NCBI GenBank assembly: GCA_032622095.1
Contig: CP136069.1
Coordinates: 189,027,122-189,091,121, forward strand
Reading direction: 5' to 3'
Source: Siphonodentalium dalli
Taxonomy: Eukaryota > Mollusca > Scaphopoda > Gadilida > Siphonodentaliidae
DNA: 64,000 nucleotides
Below, in pieces: positions 47,487-57,429 of the stretch. Position 1 is the stretch's first letter, and every line of letters starts with the position of its first letter. The position numbers were made by a program, and so were the translations under genes. The notes beneath the pieces are model-generated. The model had not been told where the DNA came from, searched no databases, and saw nothing but the letters and a program-made list of their open reading frames with translations.

Positions 47487-47868
47487 TTAAAGACATATTA
47501 TTGACTTGTTCGGTACGTGATACTGATAAGTTAGTACTCAGGCCCTATGGCAACTGGAGGAATGTAGCATTCTAGTAAAATCGCAGAAAATATCACGAAA
47601 ATCGACCGCACCACTCCATAGAAAAAATCGTCTGAATTACGCTCTATTGTCGATATTTCCTTCTAGATTCGGGACGCAACTATTGGCGATAAACTAACGA
47701 AATTAATTTCGCCATCGAGAGTCACTGCATTTATTTAATATATAAGAATGGCGGTGTGCGTTGTCAATTTGGATATAATATTTGTAACTTGTAACACTAA
47801 CTACTTTGAGCACGATTATTCTCCATTTCTATTGGATCACAGTACCGGGGTGTTTCACATAACTTTAA
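47487..47868 (+). mobile_element. Element F2, TTAA-flanked
   Basis: TTAAAGACATATTATTGAC at 47487. It ends CACATAACTTTAA at 47868, where the TTAA also serves as the left TTAA of element B2. Interior collinear with F1. Confidence 0.8.
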
Positions 47869-47888
47869 CCCTTTACCCAACAGAACGG

Positions 47889-47963
47889 CCCTGTGCCAAT
47901 GCATTCTCTTATATATGCGAGTCGACCATAGGTCGCCTCGCATATATAAGAGAATGCATTGGC
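47889..47963. repeat. Hairpin module in B2, left
   Basis: 33-bp-arm hairpin. Confidence 0.9.
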
Positions 47964-48042
47964 TTAACACATTAAAAATTATAAAATTGTTAAAGAATGT
48001 AAGAAAAAATGGTAAAAAGTGTTAAAAAAAAGTTTTTTTTTA

Positions 48043-48118
48043 GGCCAATGCATTCTCTTATATATGCGAGGCGACCTATGGTCGACTCGCATATATAAGA
48101 GAATGCATTGGCACAGGG
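48043..48118. repeat. Hairpin module in B2, right
   Basis: 33-bp-arm hairpin, inverted relative to the left one. Confidence 0.9.
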
Positions 48119-48540
48119 CATAACTGTAACCATCACAATGTGGTCAATGAGCCGGTTCCAATGATATCCATATTTGTATGGTTTTATTGAGACAGACCCA
48201 AGATAATTTAGGCTGTTGCAGCTTTATTTGGCCGTTTTTGGCCGGTTTGTTGGGTAAAGGGTTAACAACTTTTGAGGTTTAGCCAGACCAGCTCAAAATC
48301 CAACGATCGTCACTGATAAAGAGCGTTCACACATTCGCTTCTCAAAAGCGGTATCTCAAATCACAAAGAACGTTTTCAACGTAAACTTTAGGTCGCATTT
48401 GTGCATTTTCGCGATTCAAGTGACACACGAAAGAGAAATGATTGCAAGTAGTTTCCAATTTTCTTTGGCCTGGTACACTTGAGCGTATATCTTTCCAATA
48501 GTCATATGCAGTGATATGGTAACACGTCCTCATGCAAATA

Positions 48541-48895
48541 GGTCCATATTGGAAGAACATATTCACATATGTTCATATTGGACTTCTATTTTCTCAAATA
48601 AACCTATATTGAGCGTATACCCATTATTCCGTTGAGTGGCGCGGGACGCAGTGAAAACACATTATAAAGTGCGTGGTCTGGTAAGTCGTGTGGATGAAAA
48701 ATAGTCAATTAAATAGTGCCAATATGGGCTTATTTCGTATTTAAACAAGCAATATACTGGCTTATATTGAATGCCGGTGTTTTACGCCCATATAGAGCGT
48801 ACTTTTTTCTCAAATACGCTCTATGTGGGCCTAAAATGTGATTTTCTAAATAAGCCCGTATTGTGCTTATTTCATGATAACAGGCTGGATTCAAA
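48541..48895. repeat. Dispersed repeat H, copy 2
   Basis: Uninterrupted partner of 27655-28495. Contains several AATAAGCCC/GGGCTTATT-type inverted short blocks. Confidence 0.6.
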
Positions 48896-49492
48896 GTGAC
48901 CTATATCAAAACAAAATAATATATCGATCGTTCGCCATCTTTTTGGTTTAGTTATTCATAAATAGTGAAGAAAACGGCGACTAAATCTCTTCTGTGTGAG
49001 AATATTACCGCCACTTTCGAGCAAATTGTGACGTATAATCCCGATCCTGAATAAAGAAGGTTGCTAGTTTGACTATACCTAACATGGTATGTATAAAGAG
49101 GGTTTATCTTATTTATGTGCTAAATATTCAAAACAGCATGCGCCATGCTGAAAATTCATAGGACATAAATACACCAGTCTTTCGTGAATATTATCGACCG
49201 ATACCTTACAGAGCTCGCATAATGAACTTTTCTACTGATAAACATTACGAATATAGCTTATAGTAGATGTAAATTTTTCGGACACGAATTTTAGTAACAT
49301 AGTACCCTATTTGTAATTATTATCAGTAGTAGTTCATTGTCCACAATGTGTCAACTGTCCATTCTACCTGAATTTGTCTAATTATATATCCCATTATTGT
49401 CACACCTAAATTACTCATTAGTGACGACGAACACACTATATGGTAAATATATCTGTCGTCAAAACGACCCTGTCAAATTATTAATGTTATTT
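48896..49492. other. No gene; distant relative of the 294-bp repeat
   Basis: About 49275-49360 (GTAATTATTATCAGTAGTAG, then TTCATTGT) resembles part of the 21072-21659 unit. No coding sequence seen. Confidence 0.35.
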
Positions 49493-49537
49493 GTGACCCG
49501 CCATATCAAATCCAGTCGTAAGTCGGGATTTTTTTTA

Positions 49538-49612
49538 CTCTGTGCCAATGCATTCTCTTATATATGCGAGTCGACCATAGGTCGCCTCGCATATATAAGA
49601 GAATGCATTGGC
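49538..49612. repeat. Hairpin module in C2, left
   Basis: 33-bp-arm hairpin. The outer end reads CTCTGTGCC instead of CCCTGTGCC. Confidence 0.9.
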
Positions 49613-49831
49613 TTAACAATTTTTTATCATGTTTTTTAAATAAATGTTTCTTACAATTTTTAGTACATAAAATAAAAAAAACATCCATTATCCTGCAGGA
49701 AGCCCCACACATATATCGAAGCACATAGAAGAGTGTCGTCTGCTCATGTTTGTCTGGGGCTCTGTATGGGTGAAATTATAAAATTGTTAAAGAATACATG
49801 AAAAAATTATTAAAATTGTAAAAAATTGTTA

Positions 49832-49907
49832 GGCCAATGCATTCTCTTATATATGCGAGTCGACCATAGGTCGCCTCGCATATATAAGAGAATGCATTGG
49901 CACAGGG
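49832..49907. repeat. Hairpin module in C2, right (flipped loop)
   Basis: 33-bp-arm hairpin with polarity opposite to that expected for a right-hand module. Confidence 0.9.
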
Positions 49908-49950
49908 TAAAAAATCCCGACTTACGACTGGATTTGATATGGCGGGTCAC

Positions 49951-50328
49951 ACGTGTAGTCATCTTTTTCAGGAGGCCGCACTAAAACTTTCGTAGAAGGC
50001 AAATTCGTGACACACAGCCAAATAAAACACGACAACAGCTTACATTATTATATGTCACTTGTTAGGATATTGATATCCCCACAGCACCGGATACATGTAT
50101 ATAATGTATATATAACCTTATATTCTTTTGTATATTCTTTTGTAAATACTTCTTTCTCTGTACTTTGTTTAGGTTCAAATGATAAATGTTCATTTAAGAT
50201 GCCGCATCCTATATATTTGACAACATGATGCTGGTTTTATATATACCAGAAAATAATAATACCCTATACCTTCAGCCAACTAATCATTGGTACATTTTAT
50301 TTTCAAAAGAGGAAATTTTAACACGTTT
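49951..50328. other. No gene recognised
   Basis: A 73-codon open frame (50007-50228) without domains. Confidence 0.4.
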
Positions 50329-50832
50329 TTAAAGGCACAGGAAGCCTTAGTTGTCGAAAATATTCATATTTGTTCCAATCATCGTAAACAGAAAAACATT
50401 AAAACGCATAAAGTTTCGTTCATATATACCATGACCATCGCGTAAACAGCATGCTATCACAAAGCCCTACTATATTTTACCTAAGCAAGAGCCTGGTTGT
50501 GTTACAGAAGACAGCACTATGATATTGGCTAACCACACACACAAATTATATAAACGCTCTTTATTAGTTCCATATAAGGAATGCAGCAACAAAGAACGCT
50601 CTTTACGATTACCATCATAATATAAACAAACACCAGGAAAGTAACTTGTTATGCTTTCGTTTACATAACAATGGTCAAACATGTGACAATAACATACTGT
50701 TTATGTGATATTTCTTATTTGTATACGAACAAAGTCTATCTACATTTTAATATTCTTTTTGTTTGTGGCGGTTTTTGACGGGTGAAAATATTTTCACAGG
50801 ATACTCACCGCCAAGGCCTCCCGTACCTTTAA
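50329..50832 (+). mobile_element. Element E2, TTAA-flanked
   Basis: TTAA-AGGCACAGGAAGCC at the left and GGCCTCCCGTACCT-TTAA at the right. About 500 bp, collinear with E1, with substitutions but no large indels. Confidence 0.85.
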
Positions 50833-51627
50833 ACTTTGCCAGGCGAAAAAAGTTTCAAAGAACGTATCTGATAAAGAGCGTCCGTGCTTTCGTTTCACAT
50901 AAAGAGCGCATGTAGTAATGTAATTATGTAGTCGTTTACAACACAAAACTGGTGGATACTTTTCTGGCCTCTCCGGATGCATTGGTTATATATATTATGC
51001 CAATTGGAAATAATTTTCGTTTGCTTTTGCCCGGTAAGCTGCATGAAATTTGTTTTAGGATTCTTCGACTAACGTGGCTTAAAATCGTCTGTGCATCTTT
51101 AAATAGTGTAAAATATGCAATGTTCTGCTTCACCAGGTGGGAGAAGGTACGTAACCTTGGATATTTAGGGTTCAAGATGCTCCGTACACCGGAAGTTCAC
51201 GACAATCAATCACATTAAGTGTGTGTAGACACTCAGTCCTTCGGCGAGTGGAATAAATGCGATGGATTTTAGTCTGAATAGAATACCGCCGCACTTCCTG
51301 GTAATTGCCAGCTTAAGAGTTGCTAATGTACAATAATATAAATGCCTCGTGTTCACTCTAAGAGGTTCGCAGATAATGGCTTGGTGGCTTGCGATTGGTG
51401 CATTTGGCATTTGCAGGAATTCTACACTTATTACTTCAGTAATGGCGTTTGCAATCCGTTCTAATATTTGTTGATTCGAAAGGCTCAGAAAACAATTTTT
51501 ACGATCTGTTTAAATGACTTTCTTCAGATTGGCAGGCAATTCTCGAGTTCGAGTGCGGCAATTATTACCCAATAAGAGCGTTCACTTCTGTAGAGACTCC
51601 TGATGGCCATATCGTGATGTGTGCGCT
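50833..51627. other. No gene recognised
   Basis: Overlapping open frames on both strands (50936-51218) have no recognisable domain. Three copies of an AAAGAGCG-type motif are present (50873, 50901, 51573). Confidence 0.35.
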
Positions 51628-52094
51628 TTAACCCTTTCAGTGCCAAGTGCGATTTTTGTATCAACCCATATACCCTGTGCCAATGCATTCTCTTATATAT
51701 GCGAGTCGACCATAGGTCGTCTCGCATATATAAGAGAATGCATTGGCCTAACAATTTTTCATCATTTGTTATTATTTTTTACAATTTTTTACAATTTTAA
51801 TAATTTTTTCTTATATTCTTTAACAGACTTATTTTGTAGGTTTAGTGCCAGGGAATCTTACGTTTTTCATGGGCATCAAAATGATTACTATGAATACTTG
51901 GTGATAGTTTTGAGTTATAACATGCCCCTAAGGTTTTATCCAGTTTGTTTTTAAATTCGCTATAGCATGCTTAAGTATACCCAAAAAAAATCAACCCCAA
52001 TTTTTTTATTTTTTTTTTTAAATTGTTTTAAGGCCGATTTTACAGACCGTAAATTAGGGCCGATGAGATCGGCCCCTGGCACTGAAAGGGTTAA
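51628..52094 (+). mobile_element. Element A2, piggyBac-like short TTAA element
   Basis: TTAACCCTTTCAGTGCCAAG at 51628 mirrors CCTGGCACTGAAAGGGTTAA at 52075-52094. Collinear with A1. One hairpin module (51673-51748). A run of T around 52005-52025 is expanded relative to A1. Confidence 0.9.
51673..51748. repeat. Hairpin module in A2
   Basis: 33-bp-arm hairpin. Confidence 0.9.
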
Positions 52095-52599
52095 TTCCGC
52101 CGACCGATATTTTGTTGACCGAAGAACGAATACATTTGTTTGGTGTGGCTTATCGTCTATTCAGGGACTATATGCGGCCACATCGATCGTTTCCTTCTCA
52201 ATTTTAGGGTTGGCTGAAAGACCGCGCAGAGGATTAATTTCATCTGGAAATAACACCACTGCACGTAGAAACCGCCGACCTCAAGAAAGCCACTGACAAT
52301 CTTGACCAGATACACGAATCGGGTCACCCTCCTTTTGCGTGGAACGCACATCCGCACTTATCTGGAATCGACTCAGCTTCATCGCCGCTTAATGTAGACC
52401 AATATACCATACCAACCGAGACACCGCACCCCCCCCCCTCCCGAGAACGAATATAATTGGCGAAAACGTTACAAATATAAGGATAATATTATGTACATAG
52501 GCACACACAATTCGAGCCTCAATACAAATTAAACCGATTATTACTCGTAGACCAAGGTTGCTAAACACATGCATGGGATACCTAATATGGATGTATCCG
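52095..52599. other. No gene recognised
   Basis: Short open frames on both strands. C-run near 52428. Confidence 0.4.
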
Positions 52600-52798
52600 T
52601 TAACCCTTTCTAAACTAAAGCATCATTGCTGAGTATTTATCCCAATGTTTCCCTCAATAAATATGGCTTCTTCTGCACATTTATTTATATTATCTGTCGT
52701 CTGCTTTTATATCACATCCCTCCAAATGAATAATAGACCATTCCTATGTACACTGTTCTAACTGAGTGGAAGAATCCATTTAGTATAGGAAGGGATAA
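52600..52798. mobile_element. Element D3, TTAA-flanked, shortened
   Basis: TTAACCCTTTCTAAACTAAA on the left. The right end is CCATTTAGTATAGGAAGGGATAA (one base off TTAA). The internal palindrome is missing. Confidence 0.75.
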
Positions 52799-53091
52799 GC
52801 ACAATAATACTAATGTTATATAGTATACACCTGTCACTTTCATCAGATTTTGGAAATTCCAAGCTTTTATTAAACGCTTGTTCCCAGAAGTACAGTGTTA
52901 TTGCTGTTCGATATCTACAAATACGTATACGCATCTCGTTGACGTAAAATGACGTTCGCCTCAACCATGAAACCGGAACTATAAAATAAAAACATCACCA
53001 CACACAACAAAACACGCCCTCTATGTGCCTAAATAAACCTTCTAAGTCTGTATTTTTAATGCACGGATTCTAGGACGCGAAGCGTGTAATA

Positions 53092-53251
53092 AACACAGAA
53101 CGACACGATGTGTAAATGGGTTTGTCGATACGGCACTCGTGCTGTCGCGGAAGGATAGAACTCGAGGTGCAAGCGCCTCTCATTCCATCCTTCCGCGACA
53201 ACACTCGTGCCATATCGACAAACCCATTTACACATCGTGTCGTTCTGTGTA
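53092..53251. repeat. Fold-back element with arms of about 63 bp
   Basis: AACACAGAACGACACGATGT (from 53092) is the complement of the sequence ending at 53250, and the arms run inward through GTAAATGGGTTTGTCGAT to TCGCGGAAGGAT. The loop is about 25-30 nt. Only a few mismatches, so it is young. Confidence 0.93.
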
Positions 53252-53580
53252 TTTATGGTTTCCCCCTCCATTGGCATCCATTATTAAAGAGCGTTCCGAA
53301 TATATGCTTCTGTATACTCATTCTCATCGTATTACATCGATAGCATTTACATGTATTCGCACTGTGGCACCCGAATGGAGGACGCTTGTTAGTAGAAATC
53401 ATACCATGTGACGTCACGCGCTGGCCCCAACATATTTTATGCGAACTCGAATGTGAACTATTGGCGAAGGAACAGTTAATACAACCTGAACCTGTGTTTA
53501 TTAAACCGCCTGACATCGCTGAGAAACCAGAAGTAGCCTACTATTAATAGGAACGTCAAATATCAGCCGCATCGACCACA
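53252..53580. other. No gene recognised
   Basis: Overlapping short open frames only. Confidence 0.35.
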
Positions 53581-56500
53581 AGAGTGTGAGCTCAAAATAC
53601 ACTGTCCAGCAGAGTGAGCTCAAAATACACTGTCCAGCAGAGTGAGCTCAAAATACACTGCCCAGAAGAGTGAGCTCAAAATACACTGTCCAGCAGAGTG
53701 AGCTCAAAATACACTGTCCAGCAGAGTGAGCTCAAACTACACTGTCCAGGAGAGTGAGCTCAAAATACACTGTGCAGCAGAGTGAGCTCAAAATACACTG
53801 TCCAGCAGAGTGAGCTCAAAATACACTGTCCAGCAGAGTGAGCTCAAAATACACTGCACATAAGAGTGAGCTCAAAATACACTGTCCAGCAGAGTGAGCT
53901 CAAAATACACTGTCCAGCAGAGTGAGCTCAAAATACACTGCACAGAAGAGTGAGCTCAAAATACACTGTCCAGCAGAGTGAGCTCAAAATACACTGTCCA
54001 GCAGAGTGAGCTCAAAATACACTGTCCAGGAGAGTGAGCTCAAAATACACTGTCCAGCAGAGTGAGTTCAAAATACACTGTCCAGCAGAGTGAGCTCAAA
54101 ATACACTGTCCAGCAGAGTGAGCTCAAAATACACAGCACATAAGAGTGAGCTCAAAATACACTGTCCAGCAGAGTGAGCTGAACATACACTGTCCAGCAG
54201 AGTGAGCTCAAAATACACTGTCTAGCAAAGTGAGCTCAAAATACACTGTCCAGAAGAGTGAGCTCAAAATACACTGTCCAGGAGAGTGAGCTCAAAATAC
54301 ACTGTCCAGCAGAGTGAGCTCAAAATACACTGTCCAGCAGAGTGAGCTCAAAATACACTGTCCAGCAGAGTGAGCTCAAAATACACTGTCCAGCAGAATG
54401 AGCTCAAAATACACTGTCCAGCAGAGTGAGATGAACATACACTGCCCAGCAGAGTGAGCTCAAAATACACTGCCCAGAAGAGTGAGCTCAAAATACACTG
54501 CCCAGAAGAGTGAGCTGAACATACACTGCCCAGCAGAGTGAGCTCAAAATACACTGCCCAGAAGAGTGAGCTCAAAATACACTGTCCAGCAGAGTGAGCT
54601 GAACATACACTGTCCAGCAGAGTGAGCTCAAAATACACTGTCCAGCAGAATGAGCTCAAAATACACTGTCCAACAGAGTAAGCTCAAAATACACTGTCCA
54701 GCAGAGTGAGCTCAAAATACACTGTCCAGTAGAGTGAGCTAAAAATACACTGTCCAGTAGAGTGAGCTCAAAATACACGCCCAGAAGAGTGAGCTCAAAA
54801 TACACTGCCCAGAAGAGTGAGCTCAAAATACACTGCCCAGAAGAGTGAGCTCAAAATACACTGCCCAGAAGAGTGAGCTCAAAATACACTGCCCAGAAGA
54901 GTGAGCTGAACATACACTGTCCAGCAGAGTGAGCTCAAAATACACTGTCTAGCAAAGTGAGCTCAAAATACACTGTCCAGAAGAGTGAGCTCAAAATACA
55001 CTATCCAGGAGAGTGAGCTCAAAATACACTGTCCAGCAGAGTGAGCTCAAAATACACTGTCCAGCAGAGTGAGCTCAAAATACACTGTCCAGCAGAGTGA
55101 GCTCAAAATACACTGTCCAGCAGAATGAGCTCAAAATACACTGTCCAGCAGAGTGAGATGAACATACACTGCCCAGCAGAGTGAGCTCAAAATACACTGT
55201 CCAGCAGAGTGAGCTCAAAATACACTGTCCAGCAGAGTGAGCTCAAAATACACTGCACATAAGAGTGAGCTCAAAATACACTGTCCAGCAGAGTGAGCTG
55301 AACATACACTGTCCAGCAGAGTGAGCTCAAAATACACTGTCTAGCAAAGTGAGCTCAAAATACACTGTCCAGAAGAGTGAGCTCAAAATACACTGTCCAG
55401 GAGAGTGAGCTCAAAATATACTGTCCAGCAGAGTGAGCTCAAAATACACTGTCCAGCAGAGTGAGCTCAAAATACACTGTCCAGCAGAGTGAGCTCAAAA
55501 TACACTGTCCAGCAGAATGAGCTCAAAATACACTGTCCAGCAGAGTGAGATGAACATACACTGCCCAGCAGAGTGAGCTCAAAATACACTGCCCAGAAGA
55601 GTGAGCTCAAAATACACTGCCCAGAAGAGTGAGCTGAACATACACTGCCCAGCAGAGTGAGCTCAAAATACACTGCCCAGAAGAGTGAGCTCAAAATACA
55701 CTGTCCAGCAGAGTGAGCTGAACATACACTGTCCAGCAGAGTGAGCTCAAAATACACTGTCCAGCAGAATGAGCTCAAAATACACTGTCCAGCAGAGTAA
55801 GCTCAAAATACACTGTCCAGCAGAGTGAGCTCAAAATACACTGTCCAGTAGAGTGAGCTAAAAATACACTGTCCAGTAGAGTGAGCTCAAAATACACGCC
55901 CAGAAGAGTGAGCTCAAAATACACTGCCCAGAAGAGTGAGCTCAAAATACACTGCCCAGAAGAGTGAGCTCAAAATACACTGCCCAGAAGAGTGAGCTCA
56001 AAATACACTGCCCAGTAGAGTGAGCTCAAAATACACTGTCCAGCAGAGTGAGCTCAAAATACACTGTCCAGTAGAGTGAGCTCAAAATACACTGCCCAGA
56101 AGAGTGAGCTCAAAATACACTGCCCAGAAGAGTGAGCTCAAAATACACTGCCCAGAAGAGTGAGCTCAAAATACACTGCACAGAAGAGTGAGCTCAAAAT
56201 ACACTGCCCAGAAGAGTGAGCTCAAAATACACTGCCCAGAAGAGTGAGCTCGAAATACACTGCCCAGAAGAGTGAGCTCAAAATACACTGCCCAGAAGAG
56301 TGAGCTCAAAATACACTGCCCAGAAGAGTGAGCTCAAAATACACTGCCCAGAAGAGTGAGCTCAAAATACACTGCCCAGAAGAGTGAGCTCAAAATACAC
56401 TGTCCAGCAGAGTGAGCTCAAAATACACTGTCCAGCAGAGTGAGCTCAAAATACACTGTCCAGGAGAGTGAGCTCAAAATACACTGTCCAGGAGAGTGAG

Positions 56501-56886
56501 CTCAAAATACACTGTCCAGGAGAGTGAGCTCAAAATACACTGTGCAGCAGAGTGAGCTCAAAATACATTGTGCAGCAGAGTGAGCTCAAAATACACTGTC
56601 CAGCAGAGTGAGCTCAAAATACACTGTCCAGGAGAGTGAGCTCAAAATACACTGTCCAGCAGAGTGAGCTTAAAATACACTGTCCAGCAGAGTGAGCTCA
56701 AAATACACTGTCCAGAAGAGTGAGCTCAAAATACACTGCCCAGAAGAGTGAGCTCAAAATACACTGTCCAGCAGAGTGAGCTTAAAATACACTGTCCAGC
56801 AGAGTGAGCTTAAAATACACAGTCCAGCAGAGTGAGCTCAAAATACACTGTCCAGCAGAGTGAGCTGAACATACACTGCACAGAAG
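53581..56886 (+). repeat. 28-bp satellite array (about 118 units, 3.3 kb)
   Basis: Unit GTGAGCTCAAAATACACTGT plus CCAGCAGA. Common variants of the last part are CCCAGAAGA, GCACATAAGA and TCCAGGAGA, which occur in runs. The marker TCTAGCAAAG at 54221, 54948 and 55340 shows higher-order duplication; 54348-54659 and 55467-55778 appear identical (offset 1119 bp). The unit is not a multiple of three, so long frames here need a run of exactly compensating units and are not genes. Confidence 0.98.
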
Positions 56887-56904
56887 GAAATCGCGTATAC
56901 TATT

Positions 56905-57330
56905 TCATAAGCAGCTGACGTTTTGAAAGATTTTAACGATCAGTCACATGACATCATCGCCTTTCATATTCTAACCAACGAGATGAAAACAACGAAATAT
57001 TCTGAGAACATCTATAAGGAACTGAAATCATTAGTCACTACCACGAAAGAGTCAGATGTGGAAGCAAACATAGTCTTCCTTAGCCATAAATAGATCTGAC
57101 AGTGAAGCTAGACAACTCAAAGTAGAATCAGTGAATGCTTCGCTTCGCGAAAGCCTGCATGACTGTGACCGGGTAACACTGAGTGACAACAGCAACATTT
57201 CTAGTAATCGTATGAGCAGGAACCAATTTATTTCTGATTATGGCTGTCACATAACTGAAAACGGAGTCAGTATGATGGCTGCGAATCTGCGCGGGCAATT
57301 TGTTGTATTGTTGAATGATCAACTTGAAAT
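56905..57330 (+). pseudogene. LINE ORF1 remnant with SGNH-esterase-like domain
   Basis: From about 56945 the plus frame reads DIIAFHILTNEMKTTKYSENIY, then LVTTTKESDVEANIVF (the GTND-like and strand region of SGNH hydrolases), then a stop. From about 57105 it reads LKVESVNASLRES..., VTLSDNSNISSN, FISDYGCHITENGVSMMAANLR, which resembles the C-terminal D-x-x-H block of the same fold. Esterase ORF1 proteins are known from CR1-like LINEs. The N terminus is missing because the 28-bp array ends just before it. A stop and indels break it. Confidence 0.6.
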
Positions 57331-57429
57331 TAAGTCAGAAAACATACCCTATAGGGAAGCATGGTTCTACCAAGATGTAGAGGTCAAAGGTTATACGGGG
57401 TCGCGGTGGGCCATACCGCTACGGATAAC

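Larger units (their letters stand above)
47865..48265 (+). mobile_element. Element B2, TTAA-flanked, two hairpin modules
   Basis: TTAACCCTTTACCCAACA (47865) mirrors the right end TGTTGGGTAAAGGGTTAA (48265). Modules at 47889-47963 and 48043-48118 face each other across an AT-rich middle of about 80 bp. No E insertion, so it shows the empty site for E1. Confidence 0.92.
49493..49950. mobile_element. Element C2, palindromic element with two hairpin modules
   Basis: GTGACCCGCCATATCAAATC mirrors GATTTGATATGGCGGGTCAC at 49931-49950, a TIR of about 45 bp. Modules lie at 49538-49612 and 49832-49907. Unlike all other pairs, both modules here have the same polarity (GAGTCGACCATAGGTCGCC). Confidence 0.92.

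Noticed and set aside
54348-55778. Two identical 103-codon minus-strand frames
   Set aside because: They arise from the higher-order duplication of the 28-bp satellite, not from a duplicated gene.
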